A model generated the notes under the pieces. That model did not search any database and was not told where the DNA came from. It worked only from the letters and a program-made list of their open reading frames with translations. The position numbers and the translations under genes are program-made. Shown here in pieces: positions 34,475 through 41,979 of a DNA stretch of 64,000 bases (positions are counted from its first letter, which is position 1; each line of letters begins with the position of its first letter). This stretch comes from Actinoplanes subtropicus (lineage in GTDB: Bacteria; Actinomycetota; Actinomycetes; Mycobacteriales; Micromonosporaceae). The DNA lies in NCBI RefSeq assembly GCF_000721705.1, contig NZ_JOJL01000006.1, positions 1 through 64,000 of the forward strand. Reading direction: 5' to 3'.

Positions 34475-34784
34475 CGTCGTGGGAAACCCGGGCCGCGGCC
34501 GGTCTGATCCGTTCGAGACGAGCGGAAGGGACGCGTTCCGCGTTCGGCGTGGCGCGTTCCTCCCGGCCGTCCTGGACTCGGTCACCGGACGGCGGGCGCC
34601 GCCGCCGCACCCTGCTGAGCATGCGACGCGCCCAGTCGTGATCCGCGGCGAGCAGCGTCAGCCCGGCCGCGATGACAAGCAGTCCGGGGCCGGGCAGCAC
34701 CAGCAGGGCGGCACCGACGGCCAGCAGGACCACGCCGCCGCCGGTCCGGGCGATGCGGGCGACGGCGGGTCGCTTCGACGGCAT
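34467..34784 (-). CDS. PGPGW-type small transmembrane protein
   Basis: A 105-residue membrane protein with two hydrophobic stretches around VVLLAVGAALLVLPGPGLLV and IAAGLTLLAADHDWARRML. The LPGPGLLVIAAGLTLLA block matches the PGPGW (TIGR02611-like) family of small actinobacterial membrane proteins of unknown function. The C-terminal 50 residues are charged and cytoplasmic. It sits between a 53-residue protein gene (three-base gap) and the DedA gene (eight-base overlap), suggesting a common envelope role. Confidence 0.72.
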   Translation of the reverse strand: MPSKRPAVARIARTGGGVVLLAVGAALLVLPGPGLLVIAAGLTLLAADHDWARRMLSRVRRRRPPSGDRVQDGREERATPNAERVPSARLERIRPAAARVSHDDE

Positions 34785-34787
34785 CGG

Positions 34788-34949
34788 TCAGCGACCCTGG
34801 GTGCGGCCTCGGGCGGCGAGCCGCTCCCGTAGTTGGGCGAGGCGGCGCTGGTTCTCCGGGCGGGCGGCATAGGCCTGCGCCTGCTGCAGCAGCCGCTGAC
34901 CGCGCGGACTTCGGGCGAACTTGGCGATCTTGTCAGTTGGCTTGGTCAT
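34788..34949 (-). CDS. Small hypothetical protein (53 aa), operon leader
   Basis: A 53-residue, strongly basic soluble protein beginning TKPTDKIAKFARSPRGQRLL and ending with a Gln/Arg-rich helix (ENQRRLAQLRERLAARGRTQ). A GGAGG site precedes the ATG at 34949. Its stop is three bases before the PGPGW gene. No known domain is recognised; similar short basic proteins are common in actinobacteria. A DNA- or membrane-surface association is possible but unproven. Confidence 0.6.
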   Translation of the reverse strand: MTKPTDKIAKFARSPRGQRLLQQAQAYAARPENQRRLAQLRERLAARGRTQGR

Positions 34950-35360
34950 GCCTCCATGGTGCCCACGGGGCCGGCCGGGCACGCGGAGACAGCCGGATAC
35001 GATCGGTACGTCAGGATTGCCGGGACTCGGCAATGTCCGCTCGAACCGCGGGGCGAACACCGACGGCCAGCGCCACCACCAGCACCAGGGCGTTGAGCCG
35101 TATCAGCCGGCACCGGCACCGGTGGGCCTGGTACGCCTGCTGGACACCCACTGTCGCCAACCTCGGCTGTGCCCTGACCTTTGGCGCCCACGACCCGGCC
35201 GTCAGATACCGGGCCCTCATCGCACTGATCGCTCTGCCCGCCCTGCTCCTGATCCACCTCCCCGCGTTCTTCACCCGGCAGCCGCAACCGCATCAACCGA
35301 GATCCCGGCGCGCTAGTACCCCGCGGCGGCGCCCGCCGCCGGCGGCCAAGACCTCCGCGG
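34950..35360. other. 411-bp region without a confident gene
   Basis: Two opposed open frames exist. A plus-strand frame from 35032 contains one hydrophobic segment (YRALIALIALPALLLIHLPA) but runs about 100 bases into the convergent SnoaL-like gene. A minus-strand frame (35274-35011) contains LIRLNALVLVVALAVGVRP near its end. Neither has a clear ribosome-binding site or a recognised family. The part nearest 34949 should carry the promoter of the DedA operon. Confidence 0.4.
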
Positions 35361-36134
35361 TCAGAACATCGTGTTGTCGTTGGCCGAGGTGGCCGGGATC
35401 GGCTGGACTATGTCCCAGTGCTCGACGACGCGGCCGTCGCGGACGCGGAAGATGTCGATGACGGCGGCTCCCGGGCCGTCCGCCGCGAATTTCAGGTCGT
35501 GGTGGACGGCCACCTGGTCGCCCTCGGCGATGACTCGCTTGAGGCCCATGCTGAAGTGCGGGTTCTCGAACGCCGCCGCGAAGGCCGCCTTGGCCGCCGC
35601 CAGGCCGTTGGGCTGCGTCGGGTTGTGCTCGTAGTACGGCTCGGCGGCGTACCGGTCCCAGGCGGTCGGGTCCCGGCCTTCGGCCAATTCGGTGAACAGC
35701 GCCGTGACGACCTTCTTGCTCTCCGCGGTGGACGACTCGGGGCCGCCCGGAGCACTCAGCGTGGCGAACACGTCGTTGCCGCCGGCGGTGGTTTCCGGCA
35801 TCTCCTGCAGCACGTCCCAGTGCTCGACGACCTTGCCGTCCCGGACCCGGAACAGGTCGGCCACGCCCTGCACGGTGCCCGGCGCAAGCTCGGCCTTGCT
35901 GTGGAGCAGGACCAGGTCGTCCTCGGCGATGGCGTGCACGATCGTGTGGCGCAGCCCGGGGAAACGCTGCCGGAAGCCGGTCACGAAGCCGCGCAGGGCG
36001 TCGGCGCCGTTCGGGGCGTGCGGGTTGTGCTGGATGTACTCGTCGCCGAGGTACTCGTCGATCACGGCGAGATTGCCGCGGCCGAACAGCTCCTCGTAGA
36101 AGTGGAGCACCATTTCCTTGTTCCGAGCGCTCAT
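35361..36134 (-). CDS. Protein with two tandem SnoaL-like domains
   Basis: A 257-residue soluble protein made of two homologous SnoaL-like (NTF2 fold) units. Each has a helical start, an E/D-Y-I/Y-x-H/E-HNP motif (DEYIQHNPHAPNG; EPYYEHNPTQPNG), an H-D/S-x-strand, and a terminal DLFRVRDGKVVEHWDVLQ or DIFRVRDGRVVEHWDIVQ. The two halves look like an internal duplication. SnoaL-like proteins include ketosteroid-isomerase-like enzymes and polyketide cyclases; this type is common in stress and detoxification loci. It is divergent from an HxlR regulator gene, which probably controls it. Confidence 0.85.
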   Translation of the reverse strand: MSARNKEMVLHFYEELFGRGNLAVIDEYLGDEYIQHNPHAPNGADALRGFVTGFRQRFPGLRHTIVHAIAEDDLVLLHSKAELAPGTVQGVADLFRVRDGKVVEHWDVLQEMPETTAGGNDVFATLSAPGGPESSTAESKKVVTALFTELAEGRDPTAWDRYAAEPYYEHNPTQPNGLAAAKAAFAAAFENPHFSMGLKRVIAEGDQVAVHHDLKFAADGPGAAVIDIFRVRDGRVVEHWDIVQPIPATSANDNTMF

Positions 36135-36170
36135 GACCATCCCTCGTGGTGGTTACTGCTTGTGCGTAAC

Positions 36171-36181
36171 CCCATGATGGG
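36171..36181. promoter_or_regulatory. Candidate HxlR operator
   Basis: CCCATGATGGG is an 11-bp near-palindrome (CCCAT/ATGGG arms) in the 80-bp gap between the divergent SnoaL-like and HxlR genes. GCGTAA occurs on both sides of it (36164-36169 and 36197-36202). This arrangement is expected for the operator of the regulator encoded next to it. Confidence 0.4.
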
Positions 36182-36214
36182 TGAGCATGGGCGAAGGCGT
36201 AAGGAGGCACATTC

Positions 36215-36616
36215 ATGTCAGCCACGCACACCGGTGTGCCCGCCGCGGACCCGCTCGACCAGGACTGCCCGATCCGCGAGGTCCTCGACCGGGTCGGCGA
36301 CAAGTGGAGCACCCTGATCGTCGTCCGGCTCGGGCAGCGCACCCACCGGTTCAACGAGCTGCACCGCGAGATCAACGGCATCAGCCAGCGGATGCTCACC
36401 CTCACCCTGCGCAACCTCGAACGCGACGGCCTGGTCAGCCGCACCGTCTACCCCACCGTGCCGGCGCGGGTCGACTACGAGCTCACCGACCTCGGCCGCA
36501 CGCTGGTCCCCGCGATCATGGCGCTGCACGAATGGGCGGTGGCCCACCGCGACGACATCCGCCACGCGCGGGTACGCCACGACGAGGCCGCCACGTCCGG
36601 CGCTACCAGGGGATGA
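36215..36616 (+). CDS. HxlR family transcriptional regulator
   Basis: A 133-residue winged-helix regulator. The HxlR signature is complete: a conserved cysteine in DCPIREVLDRVGDKWSTLIV, RFNELHREINGISQRMLT as recognition helix, LRNLERDGLVSRTVYPTVPA as the wing, and VDYELTDLGRTLVP. HxlR/HypR-type proteins often sense electrophiles or oxidants through the N-terminal cysteine. It is divergent from the SnoaL-like gene and its stop overlaps the end of the convergent SDR gene, so the SnoaL-like gene is the most likely target. Confidence 0.92.
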   Translation: MSATHTGVPAADPLDQDCPIREVLDRVGDKWSTLIVVRLGQRTHRFNELHREINGISQRMLTLTLRNLERDGLVSRTVYPTVPARVDYELTDLGRTLVPAIMALHEWAVAHRDDIRHARVRHDEAATSGATRG

Positions 36617-37325
36617 CGCCCTCGTCGTTGAAGTAGCCGCCGGTCGGGCCGCCGTCGGGCAGGGTGGCCAGCCGGATGGCGATCGCGGCGCCCTGCGCGG
36701 GCGTACGCACCCCGCGGAAGCCGTTCAGGTCGGTGGCCACGAACCCCGGGCACCCCGCGTTGATCAGGATGTTGGTGTCGGCGAGCCGCTTGGCGTACTG
36801 GATCGTCACCGCATTGAGGAAGGTCTTCGACGGCGAGTAGGCCACCGCGATCGGCCCGATCTCCCCGCCGCCGCTCTGCAGGGTCAGCGAGCCGACGCTG
36901 CTCGACATGTTGACGATCCGGGGCGACGCCGAGCGGCGCAGCAGCGGCAGCATCGCGTTGGTGACCCGGATGACGCCGATGACGTTGGTCTCCACCGCCC
37001 GCCGGACGACGTCGAGGTCGGCCTCGATCGGGTCCTGCGGCATGCCACCGGTGATGCCGGCGTTGTTGACCAGCACATCCAGGCGGCCGTACGCCGTTTC
37101 GACCAGCTCGGCGGCCGCCCGTACGCTCTCGTCGTCCGTGACGTCGAGCGGCACGCCGAACGCGTCGGCGCCGCCCGCCCGCAGCTTCGCCACCGCCTCG
37201 TCCCGGCGGCCGCCGTCCCGGGCGCCGACCCCGACCCGCCAGCCCAGCGCGCCCAGCCCGGCCGCGACCTCGTACCCGATGCCCTTGTTCGCGCCGGTGA
37301 CCAGCGCAATCGTGCTCTCACTCAT
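36603..37325 (-). CDS. Short-chain dehydrogenase/reductase
   Basis: A 240-residue classical SDR. The cofactor loop is VTGANKGIGYEVAAGL, with NNAGITGG, VNMSSSVGSL (catalytic Ser) and YSPSKTFLN (Tyr-x3-Lys) following, and the C-terminal CPGFVATDLNGF motif. Its similarity to carbonyl-reductase-like SDRs suggests NADPH-dependent reduction of carbonyl compounds. It is divergent from a LysR gene with a perfect inverted repeat between them, so the LysR protein probably regulates it. The ATG at 37325 begins right at the Rossmann strand. Confidence 0.92.
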   Translation of the reverse strand: MSESTIALVTGANKGIGYEVAAGLGALGWRVGVGARDGGRRDEAVAKLRAGGADAFGVPLDVTDDESVRAAAELVETAYGRLDVLVNNAGITGGMPQDPIEADLDVVRRAVETNVIGVIRVTNAMLPLLRRSASPRIVNMSSSVGSLTLQSGGGEIGPIAVAYSPSKTFLNAVTIQYAKRLADTNILINAGCPGFVATDLNGFRGVRTPAQGAAIAIRLATLPDGGPTGGYFNDEGVIPW

Positions 37326-37380
37326 GAATCGATCGTGTCCGGCGACCCCGGTGGGCGGCCAACACCGTTTGGGTGCCCGG

Positions 37381-37399
37381 CGATACCCCGCGGGTATCG
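37381..37399. promoter_or_regulatory. Inverted repeat in the SDR/LysR intergenic region
   Basis: CGATACCC and GGGTATCG are perfect 8-bp arms around CGC, directly upstream of the LysR GTG (37407) and 55 bases from the divergent SDR start. The dyad has the T-N11-A form of LysR-type operators. It is a strong candidate for the regulator's autoregulatory and activation site. Confidence 0.65.
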
Positions 37400-37406
37400 T
37401 TGCGGC

Positions 37407-38246
37407 GTGGAGTCGCGGGAGCTGGAGTACTTCGTCGCGGTCGCCGAGGAGTTGCACTTCGGCCGGGCGGCCGAGCGGCTCGCCATGGCGCAGCCGCCGC
37501 TGTCCCGGGCGATCCAGCGGCTCGAGCGGCGCCTCGGCGTGACCCTGCTGGAGCGGTCCAGCCGCGCGGTCACGCTCACCGAGGCCGGTTCGGTGCTGCT
37601 GGCCGAGGGCCGGGCCGCGCTCGACGCGCTGGCCGCCGCCGACCGCCGGGCGCGCCGGGCCGGGGCGCGAAAACCGGGCGTCGTTCTGGTCACCAAGGCG
37701 GGGGCGTCCAGCGAATTGCTGGCCAAGATCCTTGACGCGTACGCGTCGGAGCCCGATGCCGCCGAGGTGGACGTGCTGTTGTGCGGGATCGCCGAGCAGG
37801 AGCGCACGCTGCGCGACGGTCGCGCCGATGTGGCCCTGCTGCACCGGCCGTACGACACGATCGCCGGCTTCGACTACGAGGAACTGCGCACCGAGGGCCA
37901 GGTCCTGGTGCTGCCGGCCGGCCACCCGCTCGCTTACCGGGGCGCGCTCTCGCTGGCCGAGGCCGCCGAGATCCCCGGACTGCCGCTGCCCCGCTGGCCG
38001 TACCGGGACGGGGGCTATCCGGACGGCCCGGGCCCCGCCGTACGGGATCACACGCAGTTGTTGCAGTTGATCTCGCTGGGCCGGGCTGCGGCGGTCCTGC
38101 CCGAATCCACCCGGGCGCAGCTGGGCTCCGACCTCACCACCGTCCCGGTCCCGGACGCCCCGCCGGTGACCACCGTGATCGCCTGGCCGCCGCAGACCCA
38201 CTCGCGAGCCGTGGCCGGCCTGGTCCGGGCGGCCACCCGGCTCTGA
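37407..38246 (+). CDS. LysR family transcriptional regulator
   Basis: A 279-residue LTTR. The N-terminal helix-turn-helix reads LEYFVAVAEELHFGRAAERL then AQPPLSRAIQRLERRLGVTL, the canonical LysR pattern. The C-terminal periplasmic-binding-protein-like effector domain runs from about residue 85. The GTG at 37407 is chosen because it starts directly at the conserved ESRELEYF; a longer reading to 37335 would cover the operator. It is divergent from the SDR gene, a typical LTTR/target arrangement. Confidence 0.92.
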   Translation: MESRELEYFVAVAEELHFGRAAERLAMAQPPLSRAIQRLERRLGVTLLERSSRAVTLTEAGSVLLAEGRAALDALAAADRRARRAGARKPGVVLVTKAGASSELLAKILDAYASEPDAAEVDVLLCGIAEQERTLRDGRADVALLHRPYDTIAGFDYEELRTEGQVLVLPAGHPLAYRGALSLAEAAEIPGLPLPRWPYRDGGYPDGPGPAVRDHTQLLQLISLGRAAAVLPESTRAQLGSDLTTVPVPDAPPVTTVIAWPPQTHSRAVAGLVRAATRL

Positions 38247-38289
38247 TCGACCGATATGCGGCGGCCGATCCCGGCGCGAGACTGGGGTC

Positions 38290-38475
38290 ATGGGTGACCA
38301 ACCGCTCTCCGACGCCGATTTCGCGTACCTGAGGTTCGTGGAGTTCGGCGAGCTGCCGGCCCGGGTCCGGCCGGAGGATTACGTCGAGATGGTCGAGACC
38401 GAGCCGAAGCGCGACCGGCCGGAACCGGCCGGCAGCCTGGAGCAGGCCCGGGCGACCCAGCTGGGCGCCGGCTGA
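38290..38475 (+). CDS. Small hypothetical protein (61 aa)
   Basis: A 61-residue acidic soluble protein (GDQPLSDADFAYLRFVEFGE, then LPARVRPEDYVEMVETEP). No signal peptide, helix or known domain is recognised. The reading frame is short but its codon use fits the neighbourhood and it fills the gap between the LysR gene and the convergent TetR gene. It could be part of the LysR transcript. Its existence as a gene is moderately supported. Confidence 0.5.
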   Translation: MGDQPLSDADFAYLRFVEFGELPARVRPEDYVEMVETEPKRDRPEPAGSLEQARATQLGAG

Positions 38476-38480
38476 CCCGC

Positions 38481-39068
38481 CTAACTCGCGAGCTCGGCCA
38501 GGATCGCCCGGGCGGCTCGCCGGGCGGCGGCGACCACGGCCTCGTCGTCGATGCCGGTGGCCGGGGCGGCCTGGACCGCGGCGTTGATGCTGAGCACCGC
38601 CATCCGCAGCAGCATGACGTTCGGCGGGGACGGGTCGGGCAGCAGGGCGGTCAGCTCGCCGGCGAGCTGGTTGAGGCTGGCCCCGATCCGGTCGCCGCCC
38701 GCCTCGCCGGTCAGGGTGCGGGTGATGAGCGGGTTGGCGTTCATGAACCGGATGCCCTGCAGCTTCTCGGCGGTGAAGGAGTCCACCCAGCGCAGCACCG
38801 CCACGGTGAGCCCGTCCGGGGTGCGGGGCTGCTCGCGTACCCAGGTCAGCAGTTGTTCGGCCTCCCGGCCGCGCTCCCCGAGCAGCGACCGCAGGATCGC
38901 CTCCTTGCTGTCGAAGTGGTAGTAGAGCGAGGCCTTGTTGATGCCGAGCTCGTCGGCGATCTGCCGCAGCGACGTCGCCTCGTAGCCCTGCTCGGTGAAC
39001 AGCCGCAGCGCCGTCCGGCGGGCCAGCGCCCGCGTCTCCGCCCCGTCGCGACGGTGTCGGGTGGTCAT
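38481..39068 (-). CDS. TetR/AcrR family transcriptional regulator
   Basis: A 195-residue regulator. The N-terminal DNA-binding domain has ALRLFTEQGYEATSLRQIAD, ELGINKASLYYHFDSKEAIL as the recognition helix region and a C-terminal ligand-binding domain. The initiation codon at 39068 is nine bases from a perfect 11-bp inverted repeat (39079-39119) shared with the divergent SRPBCC gene. Repression of that gene and of itself is the obvious model; the inducer is unknown. Confidence 0.92.
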   Translation of the reverse strand: MTTRHRRDGAETRALARRTALRLFTEQGYEATSLRQIADELGINKASLYYHFDSKEAILRSLLGERGREAEQLLTWVREQPRTPDGLTVAVLRWVDSFTAEKLQGIRFMNANPLITRTLTGEAGGDRIGASLNQLAGELTALLPDPSPPNVMLLRMAVLSINAAVQAAPATGIDDEAVVAAARRAARAILAELAS

Positions 39069-39078
39069 GCCGAACAGT

Positions 39079-39119
39079 CTACCTAACGGCCGGTTGGCAA
39101 CCTACCCACCGTTAGGTAG
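39079..39119. promoter_or_regulatory. TetR operator pair between divergent genes
   Basis: CTACCTAACGG (39079-39089) and CCGTTAGGTAG (39109-39119) are perfect inverted copies 19 bases apart, filling the 60-bp gap between the TetR and SRPBCC start codons. The left copy also reads into the near-dyad CCTAACGGCCGGTTGG. Two TetR dimers, or one on each promoter, could bind here. Confidence 0.7.
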
Positions 39120-39128
39120 GCTGAGGGC

Positions 39129-39569
39129 ATGAGCGAGTACACCGTGGTTCGCGACTACCCGTATCCCGTGGCCGAGGTCTGGCACGTCCTCACCGACCCC
39201 GAGCAGGTCGCACGGTGGACGACCACCGGGCGGGGCGGGCGCCCGGAGGGCTTCGCACCCGTGCCGGGCACCACCTTCCGGTTCGTCGGCAAGCCGACCA
39301 TCGGCTGGGACGGCATCGTCCACTGCGAAGTGATCTCCGTTACCGCCCCGCACCAGATGCACTACACGTGGGACGCCGACACCGACGTGACCTACCTGCT
39401 CGAGGAGATCCCCGGCGGCACCCGTTTCACCTGGAGGCACACCGGATTCACCGGCCCCGGCGGCTTCGCGATGTCAAGACTGCTCGGCTCCGTCCGCCGG
39501 AAGATGCTGACCGAGGGCCTCCCGCCCGTCCTGGAGACCTACCACCGCCTCCATCAGGCCGGCGCGTAG
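39129..39569 (+). CDS. SRPBCC (AHSA1/START-like) domain protein
   Basis: A 146-residue START/Bet v1-like fold protein. Its beginning YTVVRDYPYPVAEVWHVLTD, the PEQVARWTTTG segment, TFRFVGKPTIGWDGIVHCEV and TRFTWRHTGFTGP are typical of AHSA1/polyketide-cyclase-like proteins that bind hydrophobic ligands in a deep cavity. It is 60 bases from the divergent TetR gene and shares its operators, suggesting a small ligand-responsive detoxification or binding cassette. Confidence 0.85.
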   Translation: MSEYTVVRDYPYPVAEVWHVLTDPEQVARWTTTGRGGRPEGFAPVPGTTFRFVGKPTIGWDGIVHCEVISVTAPHQMHYTWDADTDVTYLLEEIPGGTRFTWRHTGFTGPGGFAMSRLLGSVRRKMLTEGLPPVLETYHRLHQAGA

Positions 39570-39670
39570 GACAGATCGCGTCGGGGTTGCGCCGGGGGAG
39601 GTTGTCGGGGCACCATCGTCGCGGCCAGGCCTGCAAGATCCGTACGGTCACGGCACGGATCGAGGGGGCC

Positions 39671-40324
39671 ATGCTGCACTACCTGATGCCACTGATCTCG
39701 TCGCCGTGGCTCTATGTCATCGTGTTCGTGCTGGTGGCGGTCGACGGCTTCGTTCCGGTCGCCATGTCGGAAGCCGTCATCATCGGGCTCGGGGCCATCT
39801 CGGCGACCGGCTCCCCCAGCCTCGCCCTCCTGGCCGGGGCCGCCGTCGCGGGTGGCGTGGCCGGCGACCGGATGTCGTACTACGTCGGCGGCAAGGCGAG
39901 CACCCGGTTCAAGCGCGGCAGGCTCGCGGCGGCCATCGCGAGGGCCGAGGAGACCCTGCTGCGGCAGGGCAGCGTCGCGTTGGTGATCGGGCGGTTCATC
40001 CCGTACGGGCGCACCGCCGTCACCCTCACCGCCGGCTCGGTCCGGCTGCCGTTGAGTCCGTTCTACCTGGGCAGCGTCGTCTCGAACGTGCTGTGGGCCG
40101 GGTACTCGATCGGCCTGGGCCGGCTGGGCGGCGTGGCCTTCGCCGACTCGCCGATCCTGGCCGCCGCCTTCGGCATCGCGCTCGGCTTCCTCCTCGCCGG
40201 CCTGCACAGCGTCGCCAAGCGGGTCGCCAAGCGCCTGCGCCCCCGGTTGATCGCGGCGGTGGCCCGCTTCCGTACGGCCGAAAGCAGCCCGCCGTGGATG
40301 GAGGAAGTGAAAGACCTGCCGTGA
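39671..40324 (+). CDS. DedA family membrane protein (second copy)
   Basis: A 217-residue membrane protein with DedA features: VDGFVPVAMSEAVIIGLGAI (re-entrant loop, here with VPVAMSE rather than PPIPSE), GGVAGDRMSYYVGGKASTRF, the VIGRFIPYGRTAVTLTAG motif and SNVLWAGYSIGLGRLGG. It is shorter and more divergent than the DedA protein at 33.7-34.5 kb. The ATG at 39671 has a GAGGGGG site; longer readings through the SRPBCC gene are out of frame with it. A role in lipid or undecaprenyl-type carrier transport is likely from the family. Confidence 0.82.
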   Translation: MLHYLMPLISSPWLYVIVFVLVAVDGFVPVAMSEAVIIGLGAISATGSPSLALLAGAAVAGGVAGDRMSYYVGGKASTRFKRGRLAAAIARAEETLLRQGSVALVIGRFIPYGRTAVTLTAGSVRLPLSPFYLGSVVSNVLWAGYSIGLGRLGGVAFADSPILAAAFGIALGFLLAGLHSVAKRVAKRLRPRLIAAVARFRTAESSPPWMEEVKDLP

Positions 40325-40463
40325 CCATTCGGATGGTGGCGAGTTAGTCGGACAACCGACCCCGCACGACGGACACCGCCGATCAAGGCCGCCGCGCCAC
40401 CGCGGGTCGGGGATCATGAACGGCCACACTGTCGTCATCGCCTGACGATCCGAGGAGACACCG

Positions 40464-40724
40464 GTGCCAGCAGGAACAACAGTCGCGCGTCTGGTGGACG
40501 AGTTCGTCGCCACGTTGAACCAGCACGGCATCGCCATCGACCGGCGCACGGTGGAGCAGGAGATGCACGACCGGATCGCGGACATCGCCGAGCGGCTCGG
40601 CACCTCCCCGGAGGCGGTCCTGCGCGAGCACGCCGGCCGGGGCTGGGGACACCAGATGGCCTCCGGCGTGCTGGCCCAGATCCGGAGCGATCGCCTGCTC
40701 CCGGAGGCCCCGATCGTGAGCTAA
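40464..40724 (+). CDS. Small hypothetical protein (86 aa)
   Basis: An 86-residue soluble protein with a GAGGAGA site before the GTG at 40464. The sequence (TTVARLVDEFVATLNQHGIA; IADIAERLGTSPEAVLREHA) is helical, and the second half resembles a small helix-turn-helix-like segment. No named family is recognised. It lies between the DedA gene and a convergent MFS gene whose end overlaps its stop by four bases. Confidence 0.6.
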   Translation: MPAGTTVARLVDEFVATLNQHGIAIDRRTVEQEMHDRIADIAERLGTSPEAVLREHAGRGWGHQMASGVLAQIRSDRLLPEAPIVS

Positions 40725-41938
40725 GGGGAGTGGGCGATCCGGGTCAGCTGCGGCCAGAGCAGCACCACGAAGACGGCCGAGCCGACGAACGCGAACCAGA
40801 ACGGCGCCGTCACCCCGAAGTGGGTGGCCAGTGCGCCGCCGATCGCCGACCCGGCCACCAGGCCGCCGAAGACGCAGATGGTGTTCACACTGGTCACCCG
40901 GCCCTGCAGGTGCTCGGGGACGGCCCGCTGCCGCACGGTGATCGACGTCGTGCCCCAGATGAAGGCGTGCGCCCCGAACACGAAGAAGATCGCCAGCGCG
41001 ACCGCCGGCGACGTGGTCAGCGCGAGGGCTCCGTGGGTCAGTGTCTCGATGATCAGGCCGGCCCGCATCACGTTGCCGAGGCTGACCCGGGCGGTGATCC
41101 AGCCGTACAGCCCGGTGCCGAGCAGGCCGCCGACCGCCGACACCGTGGTGAGCAGGCCGAAGCCGATCGCGCCCAGCCCGAGCCGGTCCGACGCGTACAG
41201 CACCAGGACGGACCAGGCCGCGCCGAAGGTGACATTGAAGATCAAAATCGTCAGGACGAGCGTACGTACGGCCGCATGCCGCACCGTCCACCCGAAGCCT
41301 TCCCGGATGTCCCGGAGAGCGGTGCCGCGCTCCACCACGCGAGAGGCTGGGGCCCGCACCTTCGCCACCAGCAGCACCCCGGCGGCGACCAGCACCGCCT
41401 GGGCCAGGAACGGCCAGGAGCGGGCGGCCGCGAACAGCGCGGCCCCGATCGGCGGCCCGGCCAGCTGGTTGAGCGACAGGAAGCCGAACTGCAGCCGCGC
41501 GTTGGCGAGCGCCAGGTCGTCCCGCCCGACCAGCATCGGGGTCAGCGTCGCCGCCGTGTTGTCGGCGAACACCTCGGCGGTGGACAGCAGCCCCAGCGCG
41601 AGCAGCGCCCCGGCCACCGGCAGGCGCCCGGTCGCCAGCGCCACCACCAGCACGGCCAGCACCACCGCGCGGCTGCCGTCGGCGAGCATGACGATGCGCC
41701 GCCGGTCGTGCCGGTCGGAGAGCACGCCCGCCCACAGGCCGAACAGCAGCGGCGGAAGCCAGCGCAGCAGGGCGGCCAGCGAGATCAGCAACGGGTCGCC
41801 GGTCAGCGAGGCGACCAGCAGCGGGCCGGCCGCGATCTCGATGCCGTCGCCGAGATTGGTGATCCACGAGGAGGCCAGCAGCCAGCGGAACGAGCTGCCC
41901 AGCCGGGCCGGCACCACACGTTCCGCGACTGCGAGCAC
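40721..41938 (-). CDS. MFS transporter (efflux-type)
   Basis: A 405-residue major facilitator with about 12 helices. Landmarks are SSWITNLGDGIEIAAGPLLV in helix 1, GVLSDRHDRRRIVMLADGSR (the loop 2-3 G-x3-D-RxxRR motif), QFGFLSLNQLAGPPIGAALF and TTSITVRQRAVPEHLQGRVT in the loop before the last helices. The family resembles enterobactin-exporter (EntS)-like MFS proteins, so export of a small molecule or drug is likely. The GTG at 41938 sits six bases after a TACAGT box, a possible leaderless start; GTG codons at 41917 and 41914 are alternatives. Confidence 0.85.
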   Translation of the reverse strand: MLAVAERVVPARLGSSFRWLLASSWITNLGDGIEIAAGPLLVASLTGDPLLISLAALLRWLPPLLFGLWAGVLSDRHDRRRIVMLADGSRAVVLAVLVVALATGRLPVAGALLALGLLSTAEVFADNTAATLTPMLVGRDDLALANARLQFGFLSLNQLAGPPIGAALFAAARSWPFLAQAVLVAAGVLLVAKVRAPASRVVERGTALRDIREGFGWTVRHAAVRTLVLTILIFNVTFGAAWSVLVLYASDRLGLGAIGFGLLTTVSAVGGLLGTGLYGWITARVSLGNVMRAGLIIETLTHGALALTTSPAVALAIFFVFGAHAFIWGTTSITVRQRAVPEHLQGRVTSVNTICVFGGLVAGSAIGGALATHFGVTAPFWFAFVGSAVFVVLLWPQLTRIAHSP

Positions 41939-41979
41939 CGCGAGACTGTACTGATCGGGGTGCCGGCCCCGCGACGCAA

